Shown here one piece after another: positions 50,493 to 59,968 of a stretch of DNA of 64,000 nucleotides. The notes beneath the pieces were generated by a model, which searched no databases, was not told where the DNA came from, and saw only the letters and a program-made list of their open reading frames with translations. How positions within the stretch are numbered: the stretch's first letter is position 1; the number at the start of each line of letters is the position of its first letter. A program made the position numbers and the translations under genes. Origin of the DNA: Microbacterium marinilacus (GTDB taxonomy: Bacteria; Actinomycetota; Actinomycetes; Actinomycetales; Microbacteriaceae); contig NZ_JAIJZW010000005.1 in assembly GCF_019753765.1 (NCBI RefSeq), forward strand, positions 143,585-207,584, read 5' to 3'.

Positions 50493-51407
50493 TCACTCGC
50501 CCTCGGGCTCCGCGGTCTTGAGGTACGCCTCGCTGTCGACCGTCAGGAGGAACGCGGCGAACTCCTCGGGCTTGTCGAGCGACCCGACGTAGGGCTGACC
50601 GTTGACGAGGATCATCGGGGCGCCGGTGAGGGTGACGTCGTCGGTGCCGGGCAGGGGCTCGTTGAGGGCCCGCTCGGTCGCCTCGCGCGCCCACGCGAAG
50701 AAGTCCTCGTCCTCGATGCAGGAGCGCACGGCCTTCGTGTCCTCGGCGCCGGTCGCGATCGCGCGGTCGGCGAGCTCGGCGTCGGTGTAGCCGTCGCCGT
50801 CGGGCTGCGGCTGGTTCGTGAGCAGCTCGTGGTTGTACGCGCGGAAGGCCTCGGGCGCGTACTCCCACACGCACATCGCCGCACCCGCGGCGCGCTGGGA
50901 GTACTTGGTGCCGTTCGACTTCGACGTCAGGAGCGCCACGGGGTGGTAGACGAGCTCGACGGCCCCCTGGTCGACCCAGTCGGTCAGCTGTTCCGCGTTG
51001 ACGCGCTGGAACTGACCCGCCGCCTCGGACAGGTAGTCGACGTAGACGTGGATCTGGATCGGCTCGGCCCTGGCGGTCTCGTCCGGCGCCGGCTCCTCCT
51101 CGGCGACCGCGTCGCCGGTCATGTCGTCGTCGACCACGACGCCGTCGGCGGCCAGCCCCTCGGGGTTCATCACCGGCTTCGTCATCGCCGGCACCACCAC
51201 GCTCGTCACTCCGTACGCGGCGGCGCCGAGGGCCGCCAGCACGACGAACACCACGGCAGAGCTGCGCAGCACGCGGTTGCGCGTCTGGCGCGCCTTGACC
51301 TGCTGGGCCTTCTCGCGCACCGCCTCACGACGGCCGCGCGCGGCGTCCTCCCGCGGGCTCCGCCCGGGGCCAGACGTGGGCGTCTCGCCCGTCTCGTCGC
51401 TCGACAT
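50493..51407 (-). CDS. DsbA/thioredoxin-like membrane-anchored protein lacking the CxxC
   Basis: This 304-aa protein has a basic N-terminus (Ser/Arg-rich, 1-45), one membrane helix (about 48-72), an acidic linker and an external thioredoxin-fold DsbA domain (about 105-304). Where the family normally has an F-x-C-P-x-C pattern, this protein reads YVDYLSEAAGQF, so both redox cysteines are missing. The cis-Pro loop is kept (TGAPMILVNGQPYVG). It probably acts as a chaperone or a scaffold; a redox role is unlikely. The ATG at 51407 is preferred to one at 51452. It is upstream of tRNA-Thr on the same strand. Confidence 0.8.
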   Translation of the reverse strand: MSSDETGETPTSGPGRSPREDAARGRREAVREKAQQVKARQTRNRVLRSSAVVFVVLAALGAAAYGVTSVVVPAMTKPVMNPEGLAADGVVVDDDMTGDAVAEEEPAPDETARAEPIQIHVYVDYLSEAAGQFQRVNAEQLTDWVDQGAVELVYHPVALLTSKSNGTKYSQRAAGAAMCVWEYAPEAFRAYNHELLTNQPQPDGDGYTDAELADRAIATGAEDTKAVRSCIEDEDFFAWAREATERALNEPLPGTDDVTLTGAPMILVNGQPYVGSLDKPEEFAAFLLTVDSEAYLKTAEPEGE

Positions 51408-51598
51408 GCAACCTCTGGAAACTCGGATCGTCTCGCCGTCCTGCAACGGCACAACGTCTTCGATGGTATTCCGGACGGCTGGGAAATCCCCCGCCGTGCA
51501 ATACTGATTCCGGCTCGATGACGAGCCTGCGGCGGCTCACCCCCTCGCATCCATCACGACGGATCGTCCGGCACGTACCTGCCGGTGAAGGAGAAATC

Positions 51599-52696
51599 AT
51601 GGCTTCGGTCACGTTCGACAGCGCCACCCGCGTCTACCCGGGCGGCACGCGCCCCGCGGTCGACAACCTGGACCTCGAGGTCGGCGACGGGGAGTTCCTC
51701 GTCCTGGTCGGCCCCTCGGGCTGCGGAAAGTCCACCTCGCTGCGCATGCTCGCGGGCCTCGAAGAGGTCAACGACGGCCGCATCCTCATCGGGGACCGCG
51801 ACGTCACCGACGTGCCGCCGAAGGACCGCGACATCGCGATGGTGTTCCAGAACTACGCGCTCTACCCGCACATGACGGTCGCCGAGAACATGGGCTTCGC
51901 GCTCAAGATCGCCGGCGTCAGCAAGGACGAGCGCGCGAAGCGCGTGCTGGAGGCTGCCAAGCTGCTCGACCTCGAGGACTACCTGGGCCGCAAGCCGAAG
52001 GCCCTCTCGGGCGGTCAGCGTCAGCGCGTCGCGATGGGCCGCGCGATCGTGCGCGAGCCGCAGGTGTTCCTCATGGACGAGCCGCTGTCGAACCTCGACG
52101 CGAAGCTCCGCGTCCAGACCCGCACGCAGATCGCCTCGCTGCAGCGCCGCCTCGGCGTCACCACCGTCTACGTCACGCACGACCAGACCGAGGCGCTCAC
52201 CATGGGCGACCGGATCGCCGTGCTGAAGGACGGCCTGCTGCAGCAGGTCGGCACGCCGCGCGACCTGTACGAGAAGCCGAACAACGTGTTCGTGGCCGGC
52301 TTCATCGGCTCGCCGGCCATGAACCTGTTCCCGGCGGACGTCGCCGAGGGCGGCATCCGCTTCGGCTCCAAGATCGTGCCGGTCGAGGCGGGCGCGCTCG
52401 CCAAGGCGAAGGGCCCCCAGGTCACGGTCGGCGTCCGTCCCGAGGACATCGTCGTCGCGCCCGCCGACGGCCAGGGCCTCGAGGTCACGGTCGACCTGGT
52501 CGAGGAGCTCGGCGCCGACGGCTACCTGTACGGCCACTCGGAGGTCGAGGGCAAGCGCACCGACATCGTCGCGCGCGTGGACGGCCGCATCCACCCGAAC
52601 GCCGGCGAGACCATCACCCTCGCCGCGGTGCCCGACCACGTGCACGTGTTCGACCTGGAGAGCGGTGAGCGCCTGACGGGCGCCGTCGCCTCCTGA
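51599..52696 (+). CDS. Sugar ABC transporter ATPase (MsiK/UgpC type)
   Basis: This 365-aa ATPase has Walker A GPSGCGKSTSLRML, the signature LSGGQRQRVAMGRAIV, Walker B VFLMDEPLSNLD and a C-terminal TOBE-like regulatory domain ending ESGERLTGAVAS. Its MalK/UgpC-like features and its lack of adjacent permease genes fit the shared multi-sugar importer ATPase MsiK of actinobacteria, serving several transporters. The ATG at 51599 follows GAAGGAG; a hairpin terminator follows the gene. Confidence 0.92.
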   Translation: MASVTFDSATRVYPGGTRPAVDNLDLEVGDGEFLVLVGPSGCGKSTSLRMLAGLEEVNDGRILIGDRDVTDVPPKDRDIAMVFQNYALYPHMTVAENMGFALKIAGVSKDERAKRVLEAAKLLDLEDYLGRKPKALSGGQRQRVAMGRAIVREPQVFLMDEPLSNLDAKLRVQTRTQIASLQRRLGVTTVYVTHDQTEALTMGDRIAVLKDGLLQQVGTPRDLYEKPNNVFVAGFIGSPAMNLFPADVAEGGIRFGSKIVPVEAGALAKAKGPQVTVGVRPEDIVVAPADGQGLEVTVDLVEELGADGYLYGHSEVEGKRTDIVARVDGRIHPNAGETITLAAVPDHVHVFDLESGERLTGAVAS

Positions 52697-52706
52697 CGAC
52701 AGTCCA

Positions 52707-52746
52707 CGACGGCGCGGGCGGATCCTCGGATCCTCCCGCGCCGTCG
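52707..52746 (+). terminator. Terminator of the MsiK-type gene
   Basis: A 19-base arm pair with one mismatch (52707-52725 with 52728-52746) lies 10 bases after the stop. Confidence 0.75.
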
Positions 52747-52782
52747 CGTTTCCCCACCCGTTCCCGCCCGAGGAGGCCGCCC

Positions 52783-54063
52783 GTGACCGATTCCCTGCGC
52801 ATCACCGCGGCCGAGTTCGACCCGCAGCTGCTGACGCTGCCGTGGAGCACCCGTCTCGAGGACTGGCCCAGCCGCGCCATCGTCAAGCTGCCCAAGGGCA
52901 TCTCGCGGCACATCGTGCGGTTCAGCGAGCTGTCGGGACACGTCGTCGCGGTCAAGGAGACGACGGCCGCGATGGCGCAGCGCGAGTACGAGATGCTCGG
53001 CGCGCTCGCCCGGCTCGACGTTCCGTGCGTGCGCCGCGTCGCCGTGGTGGCCGGGCGCGCCGCGGACGACGGCGCGCCCCTCCCCGCCGCGCTGGTCACC
53101 GCTCACCTGAGCTTCTCGATGCCCTACCGGGCGCTGTTCACGCACGCGCTGCGGCCGGACACCGCCACCCGTCTCGTCGACGCGCTGGCGCTGCTGCTCG
53201 TCCGGCTGCACAACGTCGGCTTCTACTGGGGCGACGTGTCGCTGTCGAACACGCTGTTCCGCCGGGACGCGGGGGCGTTCGCCGCGTATCTCGTCGACGC
53301 CGAGACCGGCGAGCTGCACGAGGCGGGGCTGACGGACGGCCAGCGCGCCCACGACCTCGACCTGGCCCGCACGAACATCGCCGGCGAGATCCTCGACCTC
53401 GCCGCCAGCGGCCGGGTGGAGGGCGTGGATCCCGTCGCCGTCGCCGACGGGATCGTGTCGGCCTACCACGCGCTCTGGAGCGCGCTGCACGATCAGCAGA
53501 CGGTGTCGGCGTCCGAGGCCTGGCGGATCACCGAGCGGGTCCGCGATCTGAACGCGCTGGGGTTCGACATCGACGAGATGGCGATCGAGACCGTCGAGGG
53601 CGGGACGCGCGTCTCGATCCAGCCGAAGGTGGTGGACGCCGGCCATCACCAGCGACGGCTGATCCGGCTCACCGGTCTCGACGTCGAGGAGAACCAGGCC
53701 CGGCGCCTGCTGAACGACCTCGACGAGTTCCGCGTCCGCGCGCGACGCTCGGAGGAAGAGGAGGAGCTGGCTGCGCACGAGTGGCTCACGCAGGCGTTCG
53801 AGCCGGTCGTGCGGGCGATCCCCTTCGAGCTGCGGTCGAAGCTCGAGCCCGCGGAGGTGTACCACCAGGTGCTCGAGCACCGCTGGTTCCTGCAGGAGGC
53901 GCGCGGGGCGTCCGTGCCGGTCGCGGAGGTGCTGACCAGCTACATCCGCGACGTCCTTCGCCACCGGCGCGACGAGGCGACCATCATGGGCCCCCTCACC
54001 GAGACCCTCACGGCGCCCCTCGAGACGCTCTCCCCCGAGCCGGACTGGCGCGACCTCGTCTGA
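52783..54063 (+). CDS. DUF4032 family protein, kinase-like N-terminal part
   Basis: This 426-aa protein matches DUF4032. Residues 60-210 resemble an aminoglycoside/lipopolysaccharide kinase fold: VVAVKETTAAMAQREYEML with the lysine, LHNVGFYWGDVSLSNTLF, then a DAETGE segment. The DUF4032 part (about 225-400) follows. Function is unknown. It begins with GTG at 52783, preceded by GAGGAGG. It follows the MsiK-type gene after a terminator. Confidence 0.82.
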   Translation: MTDSLRITAAEFDPQLLTLPWSTRLEDWPSRAIVKLPKGISRHIVRFSELSGHVVAVKETTAAMAQREYEMLGALARLDVPCVRRVAVVAGRAADDGAPLPAALVTAHLSFSMPYRALFTHALRPDTATRLVDALALLLVRLHNVGFYWGDVSLSNTLFRRDAGAFAAYLVDAETGELHEAGLTDGQRAHDLDLARTNIAGEILDLAASGRVEGVDPVAVADGIVSAYHALWSALHDQQTVSASEAWRITERVRDLNALGFDIDEMAIETVEGGTRVSIQPKVVDAGHHQRRLIRLTGLDVEENQARRLLNDLDEFRVRARRSEEEEELAAHEWLTQAFEPVVRAIPFELRSKLEPAEVYHQVLEHRWFLQEARGASVPVAEVLTSYIRDVLRHRRDEATIMGPLTETLTAPLETLSPEPDWRDLV

Positions 54064-54135
54064 GCCCGCCCGCGCACCTGCCGCGGTCCGATGATCGGGT
54101 GCCGACGTCGCCGGCCGGCCTCGAGCTGTGCCGCG

Positions 54136-54777
54136 TCAGTAGCCGACGGTGAAGCGCGCGCGGCGGTGGCGCGGCGACTCGATCTCGTCCACCACCGCGA
54201 CCGCGAGGTCCTCGCCCGAGATGTAGGAGCCGCCGTCCGCATCCGTCACCAGGACGTCGCCGCCGGTGCGGTACGAGCCCGTGCGCTCGCCCGGCGCGAA
54301 GCCGCCGAAGCCGGCGGCGGGGTGCACGAAGAACCAGTCGACGTCGCCGTCGCTCGCCTCGAGGTCCTCGAGCACGCCGATCAGCTCGCGGGCCTCGGGC
54401 TTGAAGTCGTCGGGGAACTCGCCCGCGTCGATCAGGCGCGGCCCGCCCTCGGCGACGAGGCTGCCGCCGGCGCCACCGATCACCCCGATCCGGGTGTCGG
54501 CGGGCAGAGCCGCAACGAGCTGGCCGATCGCAGGGCGCGTCTGCCCGGCCATGTCGCCGCGCGGCGCCACCGCGATGACGATCGTCTCGACTCCCTGCAG
54601 CTCGGCGAGGAGGCCGGTGGGGTCGAGCAGGGAGCCCTCGAGGTAGGTGACGCCCTCGACCCGCTCGGACGGCACCTTGCGGGCGACCGACACGACGGTG
54701 TGGCCGCGCCCGGCGGCTTCCTTCACGATGTGGCCGCCGGCGTAGCCGGTGCCTCCGATGACGGCGATGCGAGCCAT
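54136..54777 (-). CDS. NAD(P)-binding protein, NmrA/SDR-like
   Basis: This 213-aa Rossmann-fold protein begins with MARIAVIGGTGYAGGHIV and lacks the SDR YxxxK pair. It resembles NAD(P)H-binding (YwnB-like) proteins. Residues 145-160 hold the conserved DWFFVHPAAGFGG. It would bind NAD(P)H; substrate unknown. The ATG at 54777 follows GAAGGGAA. It is downstream of rlmB but has an own promoter-sized gap. Confidence 0.8.
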   Translation of the reverse strand: MARIAVIGGTGYAGGHIVKEAAGRGHTVVSVARKVPSERVEGVTYLEGSLLDPTGLLAELQGVETIVIAVAPRGDMAGQTRPAIGQLVAALPADTRIGVIGGAGGSLVAEGGPRLIDAGEFPDDFKPEARELIGVLEDLEASDGDVDWFFVHPAAGFGGFAPGERTGSYRTGGDVLVTDADGGSYISGEDLAVAVVDEIESPRHRRARFTVGY

Positions 54778-54868
54778 GGTGTTCCCTTCGTCGAGCGGGT
54801 GCTCCCCTCAACATGCCATGCCCGGCCCCGATCGCGCATGCGCGTTTCCGGATGCGTCGGCGCGACGA

Positions 54869-55882
54869 TCACTCGCCGGGCGCGCCCCCGGCCGTCTCCG
54901 ACGAGCGCATCGTCGCGATCTGGTACAGAGCGACGGACGCCGCGATGCCCGCGTTCAGCGACTCGGTCGCCGATGAGATCGGGATCGAGACGATCTGGTC
55001 GCAGTTCTCGGTCACGAGACGCGACAGGCCCTTGCCCTCGCTGCCGACGACGACCACCACGGGTCGGTCGGCGAGGCCGAGAGCGGGCAGCGACACGTCG
55101 CCGCCGCCGTCCAGGCCGAGCACGAACACGCCCTGCTTCTTGAAGTCCTTCAGCATGGCCGTCAGGTTCGTCGCCATCGCGACGGGGATGCGGGCGGCCG
55201 CCCCGGCGCTGGTCTTCCAGGCGCCGGAGTTCATGCCCGCCGAGCGACGCTGCGGGATGATGACGCCCTGACCGCCGAACGCCGCGGTCGAGCGGATGAT
55301 CGCGCCGAGGTTGCGGGTGTCGGTGACGCCGTCGAGCGCGACGAGCAGCGGCATCCCGCCGTCGGCGAGGATCTCCTCGAGGAGGTCCTGGGGGTGCGCG
55401 TACTCGTACGGCGGCACCTTGAGCGCGACGCCCTGGTGAACGCCGTCGAAGCCGGCCATGCGGTCGAGCTCGGGACGCGTGACCTCGAGCATCGGGATCT
55501 CGCGCTTCTTCGCGATCGACAGCATCTCCTTGACGCGGTCGTCCATCTCGACGCGCTGGGCGATGTAGAACGCCGTCGCGGGGATCTTCGCCCTGAGCGC
55601 CTCCAGCACCGAGTTGCGTCCGGTGACGAACTCGATGTCGGCGTCGCGCTTGCCGGCGGTGCCCCGCCCGCGCGCGGCTCCGCCGGAAGACTGCCCCTGG
55701 CCGCGCTTGGCCGTCAGGCGCTCCGCGGCCTGCTTGCGCTTGTGCGCCGCGTGATAGACGCGGTCCTCGGCCTTGGGCGTGGGCCCCTTGCCCTCCAGCG
55801 CCTTGCGGCTGTGTCCCCCGGTGCCCTTGACCGGGCCCTTCTTCTTGCCCCTGCTCGCGCCGGGACGGCTTGGCTTAGCCAT
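54869..55882 (-). CDS. rlmB: 23S rRNA (guanosine-2'-O-)-methyltransferase, RlmB/SpoU family
   Basis: This 337-aa enzyme has a basic, disordered N-terminal tail of about 85 residues ([10 protein letters not shown]). An RlmB substrate-binding domain ([16 protein letters not shown]) and a SPOUT knotted domain follow, with [32 protein letters not shown] and [18 protein letters not shown]. It 2'-O-methylates a guanosine in 23S rRNA. The ATG at 55882 overlaps the cysS stop by 8 bases; cysS-rlmB is a conserved actinobacterial pair. Confidence 0.93.
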   Translation of the reverse strand: MAKPSRPGASRGKKKGPVKGTGGHSRKALEGKGPTPKAEDRVYHAAHKRKQAAERLTAKRGQGQSSGGAARGRGTAGKRDADIEFVTGRNSVLEALRAKIPATAFYIAQRVEMDDRVKEMLSIAKKREIPMLEVTRPELDRMAGFDGVHQGVALKVPPYEYAHPQDLLEEILADGGMPLLVALDGVTDTRNLGAIIRSTAAFGGQGVIIPQRRSAGMNSGAWKTSAGAAARIPVAMATNLTAMLKDFKKQGVFVLGLDGGGDVSLPALGLADRPVVVVVGSEGKGLSRLVTENCDQIVSIPISSATESLNAGIAASVALYQIATMRSSETAGGAPGE

Positions 55883-57260
55883 CGATGCTCCAAACGGTTC
55901 CGTCTGCGGTGTCTTCCAAGACGACCCCGGCACCCGCGAACACGTCGCGGATGCGGTCGGCCGTCGTCCAGTCCTTGTCGGCGCGGGCCTGCGCCCGCTG
56001 CGCGATGAGCCGCTCGACCAGCGTCGACAGCGCGCTCTCGGCGCCGGTCGCGGTGTGCGTCTCGGCGACCGCGTCGAGCCCGAGCACTCGGACCATCGCG
56101 GTCACGGCGCCGTACGCGCCCCGTTGCGCGTCCTGGTCGCCCGCATCGAGCGCGGTGTTGCCGGCGCGGACGGTGTCGTGCAGCACGGCCAGCGCCTGAG
56201 GCACGCCGAGGTCGTCGTCCATCGCGGCGCCGAACGCCTCGGGCACGTCGGCGGCGTCGTCGGGAGCCCCCAGTGCGCGCTCCGCGCGGGCGAGGAAGCC
56301 GGTCACGCGATCGAGCGCCGCGGCCGCCTCGTCGAGCCCGCGCTCGGACACGTCGAGGTTCGAGCGGTAGTGCGCCGCGGCGAGCGCGTAGCGGATCACC
56401 GGCGCGGGGCGGAGACGGAGCAGATCGGCCGCCAGCGTGAAGTTGCCGAGCGACTTCGACATCTTCTGCCCGCCGACGGTGACGAGGCCGTTGTGCAGCC
56501 AGAAGCGGGCGAACGCGTCGCCGGACGCCGACGACTGCGCCAGCTCGTTCTCGTGGTGGGGGAAGCGCAGGTCGAGGCCGCCGCCGTGGATGTCGAACTC
56601 GGCGCCGAGGTACCGACGCGACATCGCGGAGCACTCGATGTGCCAGCCGGGACGGCCGGGGCCCCACGGCGAGTCCCATCGGGCGTCGGCCGGCTCGTCG
56701 GCCTTGGCGGCCTTCCACAGTGCGAAGTCGCGCGGGTCCCGCTTGCCGCGGGGGTCGGCGTCCGCCGCCGGCTCCATCGCATCCAGCGACTGGCGGGTGA
56801 GCGAGCCGTACTCGGGCCACGACCGCACGTCGAAGTAGACGTCTCCGTCCGCGGCGTACGCGTGGCCGCGCTCGATCAGCCGCGAGATCATGTCCTGCAT
56901 CTGCGGGATCGACGCCGTCGCGCGCGGCTCGTAGGTGGGCGGAAGGATGCCGATCGAGGCATACGCCGCCGTGAACTCCCGCTCGATGCGGTACGCGAGC
57001 GCCCACCACGGCTCGTCGGCGGTGGCGCCCGCGAGCACCTTGTCGTCGATGTCGGTGACGTTGCGGACGAACGTCACGCGGCCGAAACGGTGGGCCAGCC
57101 AGCGGCGCAGCAGATCGAACGCGAGCGCGCCGCGGAGGTGCCCGATGTGCGGTCCGGACTGCACGGTGGGCCCACAGACGTACATCGTGACGTTTCCCGG
57201 CGTGAGCGGCACGAAGTCGCGCAGGGCTTGCGCGCGGGAGTCGTAGATGCGGACGGTCAC
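55875..57260 (-). CDS. cysS: Cysteinyl-tRNA synthetase
   Basis: This 461-aa class I synthetase has the HIGH-type motif [19 protein letters not shown] near residue 285, and the zinc ligands C (MYVCGPTV), C (WHIECSAM) and HHENE. It charges tRNA-Cys. It starts with GTG at 57260 with TAGTCT 6 bases before it. It is the first gene of the unit with rlmB. Confidence 0.95.
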   Translation of the reverse strand: MTVRIYDSRAQALRDFVPLTPGNVTMYVCGPTVQSGPHIGHLRGALAFDLLRRWLAHRFGRVTFVRNVTDIDDKVLAGATADEPWWALAYRIEREFTAAYASIGILPPTYEPRATASIPQMQDMISRLIERGHAYAADGDVYFDVRSWPEYGSLTRQSLDAMEPAADADPRGKRDPRDFALWKAAKADEPADARWDSPWGPGRPGWHIECSAMSRRYLGAEFDIHGGGLDLRFPHHENELAQSSASGDAFARFWLHNGLVTVGGQKMSKSLGNFTLAADLLRLRPAPVIRYALAAAHYRSNLDVSERGLDEAAAALDRVTGFLARAERALGAPDDAADVPEAFGAAMDDDLGVPQALAVLHDTVRAGNTALDAGDQDAQRGAYGAVTAMVRVLGLDAVAETHTATGAESALSTLVERLIAQRAQARADKDWTTADRIRDVFAGAGVVLEDTADGTVWSIDG

Positions 57261-57266
57261 GGCTCA

Positions 57267-57272
57267 AGACTA
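57267..57272 (-). promoter_or_regulatory. -10 box of cysS, leaderless spacing
   Basis: On the minus strand TAGTCT ends 6 bases before the GTG at 57260. Confidence 0.5.
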
Positions 57273-57335
57273 CGGGGCGGAGGCCGCGCGGTTGCTGATG
57301 CCGGCGCCTGGGCCGGGATGCGATAGGAATGGCGG

Positions 57336-58340
57336 GTGCGCTTCGTCCTCGCCGTCCTCGCCGCCGCGGTGCTGTTCGGCACCACGGGCACGTCGCAGGC
57401 GCTCGGCCCCGACGGGACGACGCCGTTCGCGGTGGGCGTGGTGAGGCTGCTGGTCGGCGGCACGGTGCTGGCGATCGCGACGACGATCGCGGCGCGACTG
57501 CGGCGACGGCGCTCGCCCGAGGCGCCACGGCAGGCGCTCACCGCTCGCCCGCTCGTCCTGATGGGCCTCACCGCCGTCTGCCTGTTCGTGTACCAGCCGC
57601 TGTTCTTCCTCGGCACCTCGGCCAACGGGGTCGCCGTGAGCACGGTCATCGCCCTCGGATCGGCGCCGGTGCTGGCGGGACTGCTGGAGTGGGCGCTGAC
57701 CCGTCGCGGTCCGGGCGCCCTGTGGCTGGCGGCGACGGCGCTGTCGACGCTCGGCGTCGCCCTGCTGGGCCTCGGCGGGGCCGCCGGCGGATCGGCCGAT
57801 CCGGTGGGGCTCGTGGCGTCGGTGGGCGCCGGCGCCTCGTTCGCCGTGATCGCCGTCGCGCAGCGTCGCCTGCTGGAGGCGGGCTGGCATCCCCTCACCG
57901 TGGTCGGCGCGATGGGCGGCGGATCCGCCGCGATCGCCCTGGGCGCGCTGCCGTTCGCGGACGTGCGGTGGGTGGTCGAGCCGCGGGGCGCGCTCATGGC
58001 GCTCTGGCTCGGGCTGGCGACCATCACCGCGGCGTACGCGCTGTTCACGTGGGGGCTCGGCGGCCTGAAGGCGGCGACCGCCGCGACCCTGACGCTCGGC
58101 GAGCCGCTGACGGCGAGCCTGCTCGGCATCGCGGTGCTGGGAGAGCGCCTCGCCCCGCTGTCGACGGTGGGTCTCGTGGTGCTCGGCGCCGGCCTGCTGC
58201 TGTTGGCCTGGGGGTCGCGCTCGGCGCGCGACGCCCCCGCGGAACCAGGGTCGCGCTCGGCGCGCGACGACCCCGCGGAACCAGGGTCGCGCTCGGCGCG
58301 CGAGGCGGACGACCCCAAGCCGTTCGCCGTGGAGGGATGA
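57336..58340 (+). CDS. EamA/DMT-family transporter with tandem-repeat tail
   Basis: This 334-aa protein has ten helices in residues 1-290, from MRFVLAVLAAAVLFGTTGTS to VVLGAGLLLLAWG. The two EamA halves are clear (second half from AVIAVAQRRLLEAGWHPL). The last 40 residues are two exact-length 12-residue units (GSRSARDxPAEP) and a partial third. The tail should be cytoplasmic and positively charged. Substrate unknown. It starts with GTG at 57336, and the GNAT gene starts one base after its stop. Confidence 0.85.
   Translation: MRFVLAVLAAAVLFGTTGTSQALGPDGTTPFAVGVVRLLVGGTVLAIATTIAARLRRRRSPEAPRQALTARPLVLMGLTAVCLFVYQPLFFLGTSANGVAVSTVIALGSAPVLAGLLEWALTRRGPGALWLAATALSTLGVALLGLGGAAGGSADPVGLVASVGAGASFAVIAVAQRRLLEAGWHPLTVVGAMGGGSAAIALGALPFADVRWVVEPRGALMALWLGLATITAAYALFTWGLGGLKAATAATLTLGEPLTASLLGIAVLGERLAPLSTVGLVVLGAGLLLLAWGSRSARDAPAEPGSRSARDDPAEPGSRSAREADDPKPFAVEG
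58212..58303 (+). repeat. 36-bp tandem repeat in the EamA coding tail
   Basis: Two full 36-base units (58212-58247, 58248-58283) and a 20-base part unit encode GSRSARDxPAEP repeats. The units differ at only a couple of positions, so the expansion is recent. Confidence 0.85.
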
Positions 58341-58341
58341 C

Positions 58342-58806
58342 GTGACGGACATCGACATCCGGGTCGACGACCTGTCGGGCGAGGCCACTCGTGCGCTGGT
58401 CGCGCACCATCACGCGGGCATGCACGCGCAGACCCCCGCGGAGAGCGTGCACGCCCTCGACCTCGACGCCCTGCGCTCCCCCGACATCACCGTGTGGAGC
58501 GCGTGGATCGACGGTGAGATCGCCGGGGTCGCCGCGCTGAAGCGGATCGATGCCGAGCGAGGCGAGCTGAAGTCGTTCCGCACGGCGGACGCGCACCTCG
58601 GCCGCGGCGTCGCGCGGGCGCTGCTGCGGCACATCGTGTCGGCGGCGACCGGGCTCGGGCTGACGTCGCTGTGGCTGGAGACGGGCAGCGGCGACGACTT
58701 CGTCGCCGCCCGGGGCCTGTACGCGAGCGAGGGATTCTCGCCGTGCGGTCCCTTCGCCGGATACACCGACGACCCGCTGTCGGCTTTCATGACCCGTACG
58801 CTCTGA
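58342..58806 (+). CDS. GNAT-family N-acetyltransferase
   Basis: This 154-aa protein has the GNAT acetyl-CoA loop GRGVARALLRHIV (about 92-104), a preceding strand GELKSFRT and the C-terminal LYASEGFSPCGPF. It resembles the YafP/PA4866-like family. Substrate unknown. It starts with GTG at 58342 one base after the EamA stop, so the two are co-transcribed. Confidence 0.88.
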   Translation: MTDIDIRVDDLSGEATRALVAHHHAGMHAQTPAESVHALDLDALRSPDITVWSAWIDGEIAGVAALKRIDAERGELKSFRTADAHLGRGVARALLRHIVSAATGLGLTSLWLETGSGDDFVAARGLYASEGFSPCGPFAGYTDDPLSAFMTRTL

Positions 58807-58834
58807 CGGGCGCCGCCCCGCCCGCGGGACGGCC

Positions 58835-59803
58835 TCAGCGAAGCGCGCGCAGGATCTCCGTCTCCTCGGCGGCGGTGAGCCCCGCTCGCCGCTGCCTGTC
58901 GACGCCGCGCCGCAGCTCGTCCTCGAGCGATCGCGCGATCGTCTCGACGACCGGCCTCGGCCGGCCACCCGTGCGGAGGAAGGCCGACCCGTCCCGCCGC
59001 GCGAAACCGGCGTCGGAGATCGGCAGCCAGAGCGGCAGGGAGCGCGGGCCCGCCCAGTACCGGACGTCGTTCGCGCGGAGCGTCCGATCGTCGGCGGTGA
59101 CGACGTCGCCGGCGAACCCGGTCGTGGCGCGGACCGCAGCGAAGATGTCCTCCATCGGGTGGGCCGCGCCGACGGCGTCCACGACCCCGACGAGCCGCTC
59201 GCGCCCGGCGCGCTCGAGCCACTCGGCCAGGTCGGCGACATCGACAACCTGCACGTGACGACCGGCCGTCTCCGGCGCGAGCAGCCGGCCACCGCGGCGG
59301 AACCGCGCGGGCCAGTACCCGAATCGGTCGCTCGGATCGCCGGGGCCGACGATGAGGCCGGGCCGGGCGATGAGCAGGCGGCCGTCGAGCCGCTCCGAGC
59401 TGACGAGCTCGGCGGCGACCTTCGCGTCCGCGTACTCGGCGAGGTCCCGCGGCGTGACGAGCTCGGCCGTCTCGTCCGCGCCGGGCCGATCGGTGCGTGC
59501 GTAGACGGAGATCGAGGACACCAGCGTCCAGTGCGAGGCGTGCTCTCCGAGCGCCGTCAGCGCCGAGGTCACCAGTTCGGGCTGATACGCCAGCTCGATC
59601 ACCTCGTCCCAGCGCCGGCCGTCGGCGACCTCCGCGTAGGCGCCCGGGCGCGTGCGGTCCGCCCTCACGAGCCGAGCGCCGGGGGCGACGGCGCCCGAGT
59701 CGCCGCGGGCCAGGCAGACCACCTCCGACCCGCCGGAGACGGCGGCGCGGGCGACCTCGCGCCCCAGCCATCCCGTTCCGCCCAAGACGAGCACTCGCCG
59801 CAT
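58835..59803 (-). CDS. NAD-dependent epimerase/dehydratase family protein
   Basis: This 322-aa protein has the N-terminal nucleotide loop VLGGTGWLGREVA and an extended-SDR-type active site region (SSISVYARTD, then EYADAKVAAE), so a Y/K pair is present but separated as AEYADAK. The C-terminal part is variable. Reductase or epimerase activity is likely; substrate unknown. The ATG at 59803 is used; an in-frame TTG at 59815 is possible. It is divergent from the 183-aa gene at 59969. Confidence 0.8.
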   Translation of the reverse strand: MRRVLVLGGTGWLGREVARAAVSGGSEVVCLARGDSGAVAPGARLVRADRTRPGAYAEVADGRRWDEVIELAYQPELVTSALTALGEHASHWTLVSSISVYARTDRPGADETAELVTPRDLAEYADAKVAAELVSSERLDGRLLIARPGLIVGPGDPSDRFGYWPARFRRGGRLLAPETAGRHVQVVDVADLAEWLERAGRERLVGVVDAVGAAHPMEDIFAAVRATTGFAGDVVTADDRTLRANDVRYWAGPRSLPLWLPISDAGFARRDGSAFLRTGGRPRPVVETIARSLEDELRRGVDRQRRAGLTAAEETEILRALR

Positions 59804-59955
59804 GGGACGAGTCAAGCGGATCCGTCCGGCGTCGGCCGGCGGTTCTGCTCAGAGCAGCGCGCCCTCGCCGGCGACGCCCGGCCCGCCGCGAACGGCCGGT
59901 TGAACGGATGGCGAACAACGGCGCCGCCTGCTGGATCACGCCTCCGCGCGCGCCC

Positions 59956-59961
59956 TAGCGT
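59956..59961 (+). promoter_or_regulatory. -10 box of the 59969 gene, leaderless spacing
   Basis: TAGCGT ends 7 bases before the ATG at 59969. Confidence 0.45.
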
Positions 59962-59968
59962 TGGGGCG

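Noticed and set aside
59804..59815. TTG start for the epimerase-like gene
   Set aside because: The ATG at 59803 directly precedes the conserved nucleotide-binding strand; the four extra residues add nothing recognisable.
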